Shown one piece after another: positions 19,565-33,166 of a DNA stretch of 64,000 nucleotides. The notes below the pieces were generated by a model. It saw only the letters and a list, made by a program, of their open reading frames with translations. It did no database searches and had not been told where the DNA came from. The position numbers and the translations under genes were made by a program. The DNA is from Adiantum capillus-veneris (lineage: Eukaryota; Streptophyta; Polypodiopsida; Polypodiales; Pteridaceae): contig CM043944.1 of assembly GCA_014529385.2 (NCBI GenBank), positions 167,347,740-167,411,739 on the forward strand. Reading direction: 5' to 3'. The stretch's first letter is position 1, and the number at the start of each line of letters is the position of its first letter.

Positions 19565-20740
19565 CTTCGATTTTTTGTCAAAAAAGCAAAAAATCAAGAT
19601 AAATAGAGCATAATTTTTATCTCTAGATATCATAAATGTATTCTTGAAATTTTTATTCAAATTTTTAATTTTTTGGTTTCCCTATTTTTAGCTGTTTTTC
19701 TCTCAAAAAATGCAGAAAATAGCATTTTTAGGCCTAAAAACACCTAAAAATGCTTTAAAAAAACATAGAAAACTGTTTTTAATTTCTAAAAATTCAGAAT
19801 TTCAGCAAATATCTAATTTTACTCTTTTTTCCCTTTATAAAAAAAGAAATTTTCTATTAAAATAAGCAAAAAAACCTTGAAAATTAGGCCTAAAATGGCC
19901 CTATTTCAAAAGTAAAAATTTTCCTACAAGATTTAAAATGATAAAAGTGTTATTTTATGGCTAAATAACACTCCATAATTATTCTAACCAAAAAATAATA
20001 TATTTAACTATTTTCCCCCTTAGAAATAGTTAAAAATAACATATTTAATGCATTTATTATGCAAAAATATAAGTAACATGCATTTATAAAGCCTAAGAGC
20101 TTTATTTTATATGATTACATGTATAATTGAATTAGACATGTAATTATGGATAATTTCTTAAGGAAATTTTACCATTATTTTGCTACTTTTTAATATTTAA
20201 GTAATGCAAATTTAAAATTTGACATTACTTGTGTCTAAAGGAGTATCCAATTCTAATTATCATAGAGTTAGAAAAATGGTATGCATTACCATTACATAAT
20301 CCCAAATAATATAAGAAATTCTTATATTATTTTTAGGGTAATCAAATAAATATGCATAATTTTGAAATTATGCTAGTAAGAGAGTAGTATCATAAGAGAG
20401 TAGCATAACATGAGTACATAAAAGAAAAACATAAAATTTATTATAAAAAACATAAAAATCAATGATATCTTGCTTACCACTTAAGCATTTCGCTATGTAG
20501 ACAAATATTTCTCCAGCGAGGTGATGGCCTTCCTTCAAGCTTGGGGTAGGATTCAAGCTATGAAAATAGGATTTTTGGGCTCCTGTCAGGCTGACTGGGC
20601 AGGAAATGGGTGAAGTGGCCGATGATTTGACATCCACCTAGGCTCAAAAACTCAAATTCTGCAAGTGGCCTCACTTCCTTGTCAAACCTACTAGTTTTGA
20701 CTAAGTCCTTAATCAGCTAGCCCCTTTCCTTAATGACTTT
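19565..20740. other. AT-rich sequence, no gene seen
   Basis: Poly-A/T-rich DNA between E2 and the chromovirus 3' end. It may be part of the chromovirus 3' LTR, whose left end I could not find. Confidence 0.4.
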
Positions 20741-20748
20741 GCCCACAG

Positions 20749-20957
20749 TAGCCCCTTTTCTGACCAATCACATCCAAGCTATCCTTTCCCTTAATTACCT
20801 AGCCCCCCATTTTAATTAACTTTCCCTAGGATAGCCCATTATAGCCCCCTTTCTTGTCCAATCATATTCAAGTTGCTTCTCCCCTTAATTACTTAGCCAC
20901 CCATTTTGATTAACTTTCCCAGGGTAGCCTACTTTAGTCCCCTTTTTGGCCAATAGG
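20749..20957 (-). repeat. 93-bp tandem subrepeat upstream of the chromovirus
   Basis: The block starting TAGCCCCTTTTCTGACCAATC at 20749 recurs at 20842 and partly at 20935 (period 93). Each copy contains a CCAAT box and TTAATTAC. In minus-strand terms it lies in the U3 region of the presumed 3' LTR, where enhancer repeats are common. Confidence 0.7.
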
Positions 20958-21240
20958 AAACATGATAAAGTTGACTTTCCTTTTCCTAGATTGAGATACC
21001 TCATAAGCCTAATCTTATCCTCTTACCACTCACATGCTAAGGTTCACTAAGGTTCATTTATTCATTTAATCAACCATTGCAAATTGGATAACTAATTAGA
21101 CATTCAAGATGTGCATAGAATTGCACAAGGTTACACACTTACACAAGAATGATTGGAAAAGACCCTTCTTTATTTATGTGACAAAATATGTACATCATAA
21201 GATTGGGATATGTACAAGGCTTAGTAATGGGGACATTACA

Positions 21241-21260
21241 TTCAACCCCCCTTAAAAGGG
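21241..21260 (-). other. Polypurine tract of the chromovirus
   Basis: On the minus strand AAGGGGGGTTGAA precedes TGTAATGTCCCC, the likely LTR start. Confidence 0.65.
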
Positions 21261-21289
21261 GTCAAGATGTCCTCATCTTGAAAACAAGT

Positions 21290-21425
21290 AAGGAAAATAA
21301 ATTTGTAGCTTTGCTTCATACTCCCACGTAGCATCTTCCTCTAGATAATCCTTCCAGTGTACAAGGTATTCCCTAATGACATTGCTCCTCAACCTCCTCT
21401 CGCGAGTATCCATAATTCTATCTGC
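21290..21425 (-). pseudogene. Chromodomain at the chromovirus integrase C-terminus
   Basis: The minus strand reads DTRERRLRSNVIREYLVHWK and then DYLEEDATWE, matching the chromodomain pattern (aromatic Y, W-K, then TWE). In chromoviruses this module directs insertion to marked heterochromatin. It is separated from the integrase core by stops and frameshifts. Confidence 0.85.
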
Positions 21426-21599
21426 TTAGGGCTCCAGAATTCCCTGAGAAGGCATGATGACCAGTTCATCATTGATCACATGATCAAGCCTATCAAAGTA
21501 TGTTTCAGAAGACTCACATGAAACACATCATGAACTTTCAAGTGCTCAGGCAGTCATAGCTTGTAGGCCTATTTACTAAGGCACTTCACTACCTCATAA

Positions 21600-22690
21600 G
21601 GTCCGCAATACCTCGGGCTAATCTTCTTGTATCAACCAAATGATAGGGAACTCTTCTTGGGTCGTACTCTCAAAATACCTTATCCCCTTCCTTGAAAAAT
21701 CTTTCTGACCGCTTCGTATCGGCAAATTCCTTCTGACTATCTTGAGTGGCTTTGATATCCTTGCGGACAGCTTGCAGTTGCTCATCCATTTCAGCAATCA
21801 TCTCCTTTGAGGCTTCTACCCGAATAGTTGGGTCAGAAAAATTCAAAGGTGATAAGCAATCTTGCCCGTAGAGTGCTTTGAAGGGATTCATGCCTATGCT
21901 TTGACGATATGAAGCATTGTAGGCCTACTCTACCAATCGTAGATATTGAATCCAACTTTGATCGTCCCTGCTACAATATGCTCCCATGATATCTTCTATA
22001 ACTTGGTTGACCCGCTCAGTCTAACCATTAGTTTGGGGATGATAAGCAGTGCTAAAACATAGTTGGGTTCCTAGGGCTTCGAATAATGATGACTAAAATT
22101 TTGAGGTAAATTTGGCATCACGATCGCTCACAATCCGCTTTGGCAGCCCATGTAACCTGAATATCTCATTGACAAAAGGCTGATCTATATCCGAGGATTT
22201 GAAAGTTGTCTTCACAGGAATTAAGTAAGACACCTTGGTGAGAAGATCCACTATGACCATGATGGAGTCATAGCCTCCTTGGATAGTAGGTGACAAAATC
22301 CATGCTAATACATTCCCACTTCATCGAAGGAATGTCTAAGGGATGAAGCTTACCAGGCATCTTAACTCTCTTTGCTTTAATCCTTTGACACTCCAGGTAG
22401 CTCTTGACATAGCGAAGAATATCACCTTTTAGTCCCTTCCAATGATAGCTTCATCTCACTGCATTAAGCGTCTTGGTGTAGCCTGGATGACCAGTTGTAG
22501 GACTATCATGAGCTTCATAAAAGATAGCTTTCTTCAAGTCCCGATTCCTGGGAACACATAGTTTGTCCTTGAAGTAGAGACAATCACAACTAAGCAAGTA
22601 TCCTTGGTCTAGTATCTTGACATCTCCGTCTAGAACAAGCTTATAGATTCCCTGATAATCCTCATAAAAAAATCCAGACTCCTTCACTTT
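21600..22690 (-). pseudogene. Chromovirus integrase, broken
   Basis: Pieces in order on the minus strand: the zinc-region start EAHDSPTTGHPGYTKT (end of the frame 22840-22451), the first Asp near SMDFV (about 22310), MVIVDLLTKVSYLIPVK and IVSDRDAKF (frame 22296-22093), and a C-terminal MNPFKALYGQDCLSPL frame (21891-21670). At least three frames and several stops. Confidence 0.85.
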
Positions 22691-23273
22691 AGCTAGGATG
22701 GGGTTGTCTGGCATTGAAATAGCATAGAGAAAAGACTTGCGGAGGCTAAGTGCATCAACCACTACATTCTCTTTCCTTGTGCGATATTTGATGTTGAATT
22801 CAAACTCATAAAGCACTTCGATCCATCTTCGTTGTCGCATGTTGAGACTTTCTTGAGTGAAAATCCACTTCAGGCTCTTATGATTAGTTCACAAGCTGAA
22901 ATCAGCGACCGAGAAGATAATGCCTCCCTAATTTAAGTGCATGCATGACCGCTAGAAGTTCTAGGTCATGGGTAGTGTAATTAAGCTCATAAGATCTGAG
23001 GTTCCGAGAAGTGAAAGCTACGAGTCGCTCCTCCTAGTTCAATACTCCACCAAGTGCAAGTTTGCTAGCATTGGTGACAACTTCAAAAGACTTGGTGAAA
23101 TCTGGGAGCTTGAGCACTGGTTCTGATGAAATAATGTCCTTGAGATGATCAAAGCTTTCCTTGTGCTCAGGTAACCAAGTGATCTTGCACTCCTTCTTTA
23201 GAAGATTTGTTAATGGAGCAGCAAAGTAGTCCTTGATAAAAACCCTATACCATCCTCTAATCTCTTTGGGCAT
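22690..23273 (-). pseudogene. Chromovirus RNase H, broken
   Basis: FDHLKDIISSEPVLKLPDF and FEVVTNASKLALGGVL (catalytic Asp replaced by Asn in VTNAS), then NYTTHDLELLAV and MRQRRWIEVLYEFEFNIKY. Stop codons interrupt near 23034 and 22850. Confidence 0.85.
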
Positions 23274-23854
23274 TCTATAATATCCTTGACTTTAGTAGGA
23301 TCCACCGTGATTCCATCTTGGGTGATAATGAATCCTAGATATTCAATCTGAGGAGTGAAGAATGTGAATTTAATTTTCTTTGCATACAATTTGTGTTGTC
23401 GCAAAATGTCCAGAACCTTGCACACATGATCCTCATGCTCTTCTACTATCTTAGAATAGACAAGGATATCATCGAAAAATACAAGAAGAAAATCATCCAA
23501 GTAAGGTCTGAAAATGTCATGCATGAGCCGATTAAAACTAGCTGGGGCATTTTTCAGTCCAAAGGACATAACTATAAATTCATAATACCCGAACCAAGTG
23601 TTAAAATCTATCTTGGGAATATCTTGCTCCTTGATTCTAATCTGGTAGTAGCCTGATCTTAGATCCCCCAACTTTGAGAAGATCTTAGCTCCGTAAAGTT
23701 GATCTAGGAGTTCGTTGATGCGACGGATAGGATACTTGTTCTTCACTGTGACAAAGTTTAGACCCCTATAGTCTATGCACAAGCGAAGAGTACCATCCTT
23801 CTTTTTTAAAAAAAAAGTACGGGTGCTCCCCAAGTGAGTTACTAGGCCGTACAA
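23274..23854 (-). pseudogene. Chromovirus reverse transcriptase
   Basis: A 214-codon frame holds [39 protein letters not shown] and a catalytic FFDDILVYS (normally FVDDILVYS). The start is lost: an A-rich run (AAAAAA) near 23800 distorts the KKKDG region. The palm aspartates are present, but the reading frame around it is broken. Confidence 0.9.
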
Positions 23855-24169
23855 ACGCTTGTTCTAGAATTTGTCTAAGTTGTTCCTTTAGCTCAATAGC
23901 CTTGGGAAGAGACATCTTATAGGGCCATCAGAAATTGGTGAACTTCCTTGGATAACTTTAGTCTCATGATCTACCTCCCGTGAAGATGGTAGTTCAATCA
24001 ATTCCTCGGGAAATATATCCCTGAATTCACTCAGCCACTCAGGATCATCACCTAACTTTGGATCCTCCACTTTATTCAACTTGATGAAATAGATTTGTAA
24101 TCCCTTCCGATCTCCTCTAAGCAAGTTGCTAGCCTTAACTGGAAATAATTTAGGTTTTCCATTCTTTCC

Positions 24170-24520
24170 CTAAATAAAAACTACATTCTCAAGTTTATCT
24201 GTGAAGGTTACACTCCCCTCTTGACAATGAATATTGGCATAATTAGCTATGAGCCAATCCATTCCAAGTATTCCATCGTAGATGCCTAGGGGTAGGCTCC
24301 TGAATGAAACACAAGTAGGATATCCTCCTATCTCAAACTGTAGGTCATCTACTGAGTGACAAGACAAAATCTCCTTCCTATTAGCTAACTCTACCCTCAT
24401 TCTTGTAGCGGGTTTCTGATTTAACTGTAACTTTCTCAAGCATCGTGGTGATAGAAAAGAATGGATACTACCACAATCTATAAGAACCTGGAAAGACTCA
24501 CCCCCTGAGTAGGCGGCACT
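24170..24520 (-). pseudogene. Chromovirus protease
   Basis: VLIDCGSIHSFLSPRCL followed by IYDGILGMDWLIANYANI. The active-site triad reads DCG where D-[ST]-G is expected, so activity is doubtful. An 89-codon frame covers the C-terminal half. Confidence 0.8.
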
Positions 24521-24559
24521 TGGATAACCGCATATTGTTACTCCGTTTTAGGGTTATCA

Positions 24560-25556
24560 ATTACGGCAAAGAGGGTAGTCCTTTGCTCTTCATAGCCTCT
24601 AAGAGTAGGCTCAACATATGCGGCATTCACTCGGGCAACTTCACCATGTCCTCTTCCTCTTCCTCCATTTCCATTGCGTCCTCCTCATCCTCCATTTCCA
24701 TTTCTCTTGCCATATCCGTTTCTTCCACCTCGTCCTCCTCTAGCTCCATTTGCTCTGCCTCTACTATGTTGAGCTTGGGATGCTTGTCCTCCATTCAACC
24801 TAGGACATATCTTCTAGAAATGACCCATTTCTCCACACTCATAGCATGCTCCAAGATGTGGCCTAGTTGTGTTAGCCGAATAGACACGAGGTCTATAAGG
24901 TGCCAGGGTAGAATATGCTTGTTGTTTGTTGACATTTTGGGTTGGGACCTTGATTTCCCAAAACCAAGTTCCTCTTAGCAGGTGTATAGGCAATGCCTTT
25001 TGAAAGTGGTTTGGCCTGCTCTAAAGCATCTTGAAGTGAGATCGGCTTCATAGATTCCAAGGTGGTTTCCAAAGGTTTTTTGAGGGAGACAAAACCTATC
25101 CACCTACTGCTCGTTGGTCAAGGTAGTCGCACCTTCGAAGGGTAACAAACTTGGAGAATAACTCCTCCAAGGTGAGATTTCCTTGCCTTAGCCCAAAAAA
25201 CTCGTTCATCTTGATTGCCTCATGTGCAGGAAGCAAGTATCTCCCTTTGACTGCTCCTTTTCCATTCTCCAAAGTTTGGGAGCCTTCCAAAATGCCCTTA
25301 TCCTTATACCATTTCTTCCACTAGAGTTTGGCATCTCCGATGAGACAAAACCTGGCCAACATAGATTGGTTCGTGGGTGTGGTTCCAACACAACAAAAAA
25401 GTAATCTGACATGGCCTCGACCCAAACTTCCGCATCTTGCTCAACTTTTGAGCCTTTTGCGTTGAACGAGGGTGTTTGGGCTTGCTTCAACAAGAGCTTC
25501 TTCTCTTGAACCTCTGTGTAAACACCAGTAAAAATCATAGGGTTTACATCCCCCAC
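24560..25556 (-). pseudogene. Chromovirus gag with zinc knuckle and Gly/Asn/Arg repeats
   Basis: N-terminal frame 25556-25206 (VEQDAEVWVEAMSDYFF), then 25290-25096 (NEFFGLRQGNLTLEELFSKF), a knuckle CYECGEMGHF near 24835 with a stop inside it, and a GNGGRGRG-type basic repeat near 24640-24740. This is the usual chromovirus gag order. Confidence 0.8.
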
Positions 25557-25621
25557 CTATGAATCCCAGTAATACAATCAATCTTGGAGAAGAAAAATCA
25601 ATTTCCAAAAATCAAAACTAC

Positions 25622-25633
25622 TGCTCTAATACC
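25622..25633 (-). other. Primer binding site of the chromovirus (initiator Met type)
   Basis: The minus strand reads TGGTATTAGAGC, one change from the standard TGGTATCAGAGC complementary to initiator tRNA-Met. Confidence 0.8.
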
Positions 25634-25775
25634 ACGTGTAACTCAGACATGCTGATAGACCCTGTTGGATGCTAGAAAGCGAGTGCATGAGAGAACCCTG
25701 GTCCTATCTCGTAGGGGAAATGTAGAGATCTAACAACCTTACTGTCTCAGGATAGTCGTGTATCCCGTCCGATTG

Positions 25776-25925
25776 ACCCTTGGTTCATGGAATTCACAAA
25801 TTTTTCCCCATCAAAAGCAGGGCACAGCCGTGAACTCTTTCCCCTAAAATCCACCCTTGGTTCATAGAATTCTCTCTTTTTTGCCCATCAAAAGCAGGGC
25901 ACAGCCGAGAATTCCTTCCCCTAAG
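25776..25925. repeat. 77-bp tandem duplication
   Basis: The block from ACCCTTGGTTCAT to TTCCCCTAA occurs at 25776 and again at 25853, sharing CATCAAAAGCAGGGCACAGC. It lies in the presumed chromovirus 5' LTR. Confidence 0.85.
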
Positions 25926-26269
25926 GTGAGGTGTTTCCTAACTAAAATGTTTGGAAAGTTACCCGACTGATCGGGTCCACCCACAACCATAGAATGTTTG
26001 TCGTCAGGGCATTCATTCTCTCACTTTCCTTTAGACCGATTTCTTATCTTTATACTTGATAATAGTTGGATCTATTTGAGGGATACAAAATGTTTTGTAT
26101 GTGAAGACCGCACTATTAAGAAACAAAATATGCGTCGCAAGGCATATGAGGAAAAGAATAATAAAAATAAGGAGATCTCTCATGAAGATAATGTGCCCAA
26201 GGAGGAGGCAAATCCCTCAAGAAAATAGGGACGCGTGACCTATGAGACCGAGTTACAATTGAAAATATG

Positions 26270-29200
26270 CTTTGGAATTTTAATGGATACCCATGGAATG
26301 CGGGGTTTGGCATTGATGAACTAACAAGCAAAGCCGATGTTGTACTTCTTGTTGAAAGTTGGGAGCATGATACACAAAGGATTAAGAGCTTGGAGATTAC
26401 AATGTACATTCATTGATGTGGTCAAAGAATCTAAAGCAACGAAGAGGACAAGGAGGGGTAGCATGTATGGTTAAGAAAGGATTGGAAGATTTGGTAGTAT
26501 CAATTGTGAAAGATGACAAGTACAAACATTATGTATGGCTGAAAATTATGACACCAAAAAGAGCACCCATTTTTGTAGCTGGTTGCTACATTCCTCATCA
26601 TGATTCTCCTTTTTATGCTTGCATGGATAGAGATCAACCATTTTCTGATTTAGAAGAGGACATTGCTTGTTTCAAAGGTGAAGGTGATGTTATTGTATTT
26701 GGGGATATGAATGCTCACACAAAAACATTGCAACATGATACTCAACAATTTGATATGCCATACATTTCAAGGGAGTTGGAGGAAGTTCACTTGTATGATC
26801 GTACTTCAATGGATGAGAAAGAGCCGAATAAGTATGGAAAGTTACTTTTTCACATGTGTAATAGCATGGGTATGCTCATTGCCAATGGTGTATCTTTGTG
26901 GAGTGGAACCAATGGATTTACATGTAGGAGACATAATGGGGATTGTGTGATTGACTATATGCTACTCTCTGAATCCATCATGTATCGTGTAAAGAGTTTT
27001 ATGTTTGGTCAATGGACCCCAGAATCCGACCATCGCACCTTATGTATTGACCTTTCAAGTGGAGAAGCAACTAAGCAAGATAATCTCAGCCAAAGGAAAG
27101 AGAAGTTATCACTATGTATGGATTTCAAACGGACACGAATGTACATTGAAATGGTTGAGCAAAAATTATGGATGACAAAGCTTCAATATGATGCACCATT
27201 GGAAACTAAATGGGAAGCTTTTAAGAAAGCTATTTGTTCTTGTGTGGAAGAATGCTTTGCCATAAAGCATCTACATGGTATCAACAAAGATAGATTACGC
27301 AAAAGGTGGTTTGATAAAGAATGTCAAGATGCTCGAAAGTCCTTGATAAAGCTTGATGCAACTATGGACAAAGACAACTATCAAAGTCATTTGCATACAT
27401 ACAAGGCATTGATTCAAAAGAAGAGAAGAAGATGGGAAGTAAAGCAACAAGTTTTTCAAGTCCAAGAAAAGGCACATGCATGTGGAAGATTTTGGAGAAA
27501 CTTGAGGGGCAAGCGGGTGGAGAATTTTGGTAACTTGAGTCTAGTGGATATGTACACACATTGTAGGCAATTATATGAGCAAGCAAATGCTGAAAAACTT
27601 CCATTTTATGGTTCACTCCCATGTATGCTCTCTTTTTTTACTATTGAGGATGTATGCGGTGGGCTTGAAAAGTTGGCCACTCGCAAAGCGGGAGATCTTC
27701 AAGGTATCAAGCCGGAGATGATCAAATGGACGGGAGATTTTACTCATGAGTGGATGTGTGATATGTTCAACCTTGCACTTCGACATGGTATGCCTTATGA
27801 TTGGAGTCCTAATTGGGTTAAGCCTTTGCATAAAGGAGGGGATGTAAAGAATGTAAACAACTACCGGACTATAATGATTGGGTCTCTTATGGAAAAGTTT
27901 TTTGGGTGCATAATGGAGATGAAATTGAGTGATTGGGCTAAAGAGAATGACAAGCGTGCAAAGGGACAAGCGGGTTTGTTCATCGATGCCATAGCACCAT
28001 TGATCATCTTGTCACTCTTCGTGTTCTCATGGAGGAAAGTTGGTTGAAAAGCAAGAGATTGTATTGTTGTTCTGTGGACTTTAAGAAAGCCTTTGATATG
28101 ATTCCACGTAACAATTTGTGGAGAAGGATGGAAGAACTCCAAGTGCCAAGTAAGTTTATGCTTGAGGTTTCTCGAATCTATGAGAAGGTGATTTGTCAAT
28201 TGCACATGGGAAGAGAAATTTCAAAAAAATTTGTAAGCACTATTGGGGTTAAACAAGGATGTCCATTGTCACCAACTCTTTTTGGTCTATGCATTGATCA
28301 ATTGGAACAAATGGTACTTGACTTTAAGTAAGAAGAAGGCATTGAAGAGGTTACTATTTGTAATGCGATAATCATGCTTTTGTTCTATGCGGATGATGCA
28401 GTGCTTCTAGCACACACTTTAGAAGTTGCACAAAAGCTTATGGTTGTCCTTGAGAACTTTTGCTTGCATAGTGGGCTGATTGTAAATAAATCCAAAACAA
28501 AGGTTATGCTTGTGAAAACCAACCATAAGGAGAAGCCATGCATTGTGTACAACAATGAGATACTTGAAGTTGTTGAGAGATTTAAGTACCTTGGCCTTGA
28601 GGTTTCGTCCAATCACAAGTGGCATGAATGTGCTATGTGCCGTTTGGAAGTAGAAAAGAGAGCATATTATGCATTTGAGAACATGTGTAATGCGGGAACA
28701 TCAAGTGTTGGGTTCTCAAGAAGTATCTTTTTGATGCATTGGTGACACCGGTTCTTCTTTATGGAGCTGAAGTGTGAGGCGGGAGCATCCTAAAGTCTAC
28801 TTGGAAAGAGTTTGAGAATGTCCAAAAGCGTTTTCTTACAAACTTTCTCCAAGTTAAGACACAAACACCATATATGCTCCTACTTCTTGAGTCGGAATCT
28901 CTTCCAGTTGAGGTTATGGGCATGGAAAGGGTTGTGGAGTACATGATAAAGATGCATCAAAACCCCTCACATCGACTTCCTACAATTGCATGGGAAGCAA
29001 GCAAAAACGTTCAAAAGATGAATAAAAGCAAGATCTTGAGCACGGGATGGATGCAAGACATAAAGAAGTGGTTTGGGAGATGGGATGCATCACACTTGCT
29101 ACATGATGATTCAAATGACTCCCAAGTGAATGAAGCTTTTCTACAACGCCAATGTATTACGGCTTGGGAGAAATCTGGTGGGTCACGCTTCATACATTAC

Positions 29201-29527
29201 ACCACCCATATTGCCCCCAACTACAAAACCATGTTCTTCGCTGAGGGAGGAAACCATACTCACACTTACATGCTTGAGCCTATTCCCTTATCTGCGATAC
29301 GCACTATCTCAGCCATTCGGCTTAGCCCCCATTTCCTTCGATGCAAGATAGGGCGTTGGGGCAATGGAGAAGAGTCAAATCGACTGTGCACATTATGCTC
29401 GCTGCAAGTTCGAGAGTCTGAGTACCACACACTACTAGCGTTCTCAGCTTTTGGTCACATCCAAAATTGCTTCTCTCACATTTTCAGCCATAACTTAGAC
29501 CTACACACTTTCCTCTATGAGCCATAG
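26270..29527 (+). pseudogene. LINE ORF2: endonuclease and reverse transcriptase
   Basis: Nicks target DNA and copies element RNA there. Endonuclease: WNFNGYPWN and VVLLVESWEHD (about 26270-26365), GDMNAHTK (26702) and PESDHRTL (about 27020). RT: GIKPEMIKW, NYRTIMIGS, KQGCPLSPTLFGLC (28252) and catalytic FYADDAVLLAH (28384). The end has CTLCSLQVRESEYH near 29394, a degenerate zinc motif found in plant LINEs. Breaks: frame change near 26400, another about 27960-28030, an in-frame TAA at 28329, a frame change near 28738 and a TGA near 28774. The main frame 26413-28047 is 544 codons, so decay is moderate. Confidence 0.92.
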
Positions 29528-29661
29528 TGTGGGCTCTCCATTGCAACTCTCATCACCACAATTTTGGAGCATTGATAGTCACTCATTAGCCATACACATA
29601 CTACATCACATGTAACTTTGGTCCCATAGGTCATATTTAACCTCCGAGGACGATAATAAAA

Positions 29662-29698
29662 TCTATCTATCTATCTATTTATCTATCTCTCTCTCTCA
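29662..29698 (+). repeat. (TATC)n/(TC)n tail of the LINE
   Basis: Short tetranucleotide then dinucleotide repeat directly after the LINE 3' end. Confidence 0.85.
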
Positions 29699-31221
<1,523 letters not shown>

Positions 31222-31315
31222 CATATTGGCATTCAACCCCCCGTCACCCTCTCTATCTCCCTCCATCAATATTTCTCTTCCTATGGGAAAATAGAGGCTT
31301 GTAAGGAGTTGCAAT

Positions 31316-31318
<3 letters not shown>

Positions 31319-31365
<47 letters not shown>
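31319..31365 (+). repeat. (TC)n microsatellite
   Basis: About 23 TC units. Confidence 0.97.
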
Positions 31366-31366
<1 letters not shown>

Positions 31367-32192
31367 GGAATTGTAACTGGAAGCATGCCATTCAAATCTT
31401 CTCTACAAAATGTACATGTAATACAATTTTGGCAGTTGATCCTTGTTGGAAAAAATATCTTCTTCAGTAAAGATATGGTTAGTTGCATGGTCTTCATCTC
31501 TTTACGTGGAATAAATTTTCCAGATAAACAATCCTTCAGGCAATTGATGCCTTTATATGGAATGAATTTTCAAGATTTCTATGTCAAAAAGCAATGTCTT
31601 ATGTAACACAAATGCAAGAGCCTCCGCATGAGAAAGTTGTCGAAATCATTATCTTGATATCCGAATTCTCATGGTTATATAATTCTCCTCACACCACCTA
31701 AGCTCATGAGTCCAAAGCTTTGCCGGAAAAAGTTGTTGAAATCATTATCTTGATATCCAAAGTCTCATGGTTATATAATTATCCACACACTACCTAAGCT
31801 CATGAGTCCAAAGAGGCATTCTACAATAACGCTTCTCATTTCCCTCAAATGTACTATCCTTTGCTTTATTTTGAACCTCAAAAGTATGACCTCAATAGCC
31901 AATAGTGTAACCATCTCAATCACAACCTCAGGTTCTTGAGTCGTAATCAAGACTTGTCACTTTACCAGCTTATATTAGGATACTTCATCTTTGGCTTCCC
32001 ATAATCTTTCCCTCGCAAGGCTGGCATGTCTACAAACTCTAACACAGACAATCTATTATTTTATGCAATGTTTAAAATCCAATATAGCGAGTGCTAGTTA
32101 CATAAAGCATTTCTCATTGCAAAATTGCTAACTCTCATTTCCCTTGAAATAGTATGTAGTTTCTTTTGGAAGGCTACTAGGTTGCCACATAA

Positions 32193-32195
<3 letters not shown>
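31366..32195. other. Unassigned sequence with a short internal repeat
   Basis: No gene seen. AAGTTGTCGAAATCATTATC at 31634 recurs with one change at 31730, followed in both places by TTGATATCC and CTCATGGTTATATAATT (period about 96). Confidence 0.6.

Positions 32196-32196
<1 letters not shown>

Positions 32197-32230
<34 letters not shown>
32197..32230 (+). repeat. (TC)n microsatellite
   Basis: About 17 TC units inside the tandem array. Confidence 0.95.
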
Positions 32231-32232
<2 letters not shown>

Positions 32233-33125
32233 GTTGGTGTCCCATGCGAGGGTGTAAAATTTTTCTAATAGGTGCACCTCTCCTCTTTGTGCATAGCTTG
32301 TGGTCGAGGTGGCGAGAGAGTGACTGTGGATATACTGAGCATCCAATTTTTTAGCGCCTCTCACGCCCTTCCATTTTGGGTCTTTTGGAGACCCGTGTTC
32401 AGATTTTGTTTTGTTGGAGTTTGGTGTATTTTTAACCAGCTAAAATAATAAAAAGTTTGGGCTACATTCCAAGCTTTCCTTCAAAAAAATCGATAAATTT
32501 TGCAAGTTTTAGTGTAAGTACCAATAATTCTTGATATTTTACAAGTTTTAGTGAAAATATTGACAATGCTTCATATTTTAATGTAAAATTAAAAGTGTTT
32601 TATTTGTGCCCTTATTTCTTAAATTACTTTAATTAAGAAAAATAGAATAAATACCTGAAGCATTTCTTATCGTAGAATTCGCTCCCTTTTTGGACTACAT
32701 AAGGAGTCCTTAGTGAAGAGTGGATTTTTGGGTGCAAATCTGGACCATTGGAAAAATCTTGTCGATTAATGTCACATGACAAGCTAATGATAATTTTAAA
32801 TTATTTTTCTTAGGCCCTTGTGAGAGGGTGTTGATATTTGTGTACCTCTGTCTTTAAAGAGGGACATTGAGTTTTGTGTCAAACATCGTTTTTTATGACT
32901 TTGCAATATATTGGATGCAAATAGTTCATTGTTATACTTTAAAAATAAAAACATAATATTGTATTTATGACACTACATGTTTAAAGATAATAGTGTCACT
33001 TTCTATTTTTCTTGAAGAAGCTTTTTACTAGGAAATTCTAGTCAATAGCCTTATGTAGGCCAGAGTGAATTTTCACCTTGTTTTTGAAACAATATGTAAT
33101 TGCTTTTGGAGGGTTGTCAATTGGG

Positions 33126-33129
<4 letters not shown>

Positions 33130-33164
<35 letters not shown>
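33130..33164 (+). repeat. (TC)n microsatellite
   Basis: About 17 TC units at the same place in the second array unit. Confidence 0.95.

Positions 33165-33166
<2 letters not shown>

Larger units (their letters stand above)
19440..26000 (-). mobile_element. Decayed Ty3 chromovirus (boundaries approximate)
   Basis: On the minus strand: primer site at 25622-25633, gag, zinc knuckle, protease, RT, RNase H, integrase, chromodomain, then a polypurine tract at 21241-21260 and the U3 start at 21240. The chromodomain makes it a chromovirus. Frames are broken throughout. The 3' LTR (ending at 21240 on the plus strand) and the 5' LTR (starting about 25636) could not be matched to each other by eye, so both limits are uncertain; the LINE to the right may have removed part of the 5' LTR. 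Confidence 0.85.
26000..29698 (+). mobile_element. Non-LTR retrotransposon (LINE), broken
   Basis: ORF2 order is apurinic-type endonuclease, reverse transcriptase, C-terminal Cys/His region. The 3' end is TTGGTCCCATAGGTCATATT followed by (TATC)n and (TC)n instead of poly-A. The 5' limit is unclear; a short Lys-rich frame at 25998-26228 may be leftover ORF1 or flank. No target duplication found. Confidence 0.85.

Noticed and set aside
19440-21240. Defining this whole block as the chromovirus 3' LTR
   Set aside because: Its left part does not match the presumed 5' LTR text after 25636, so the left limit is unsupported.
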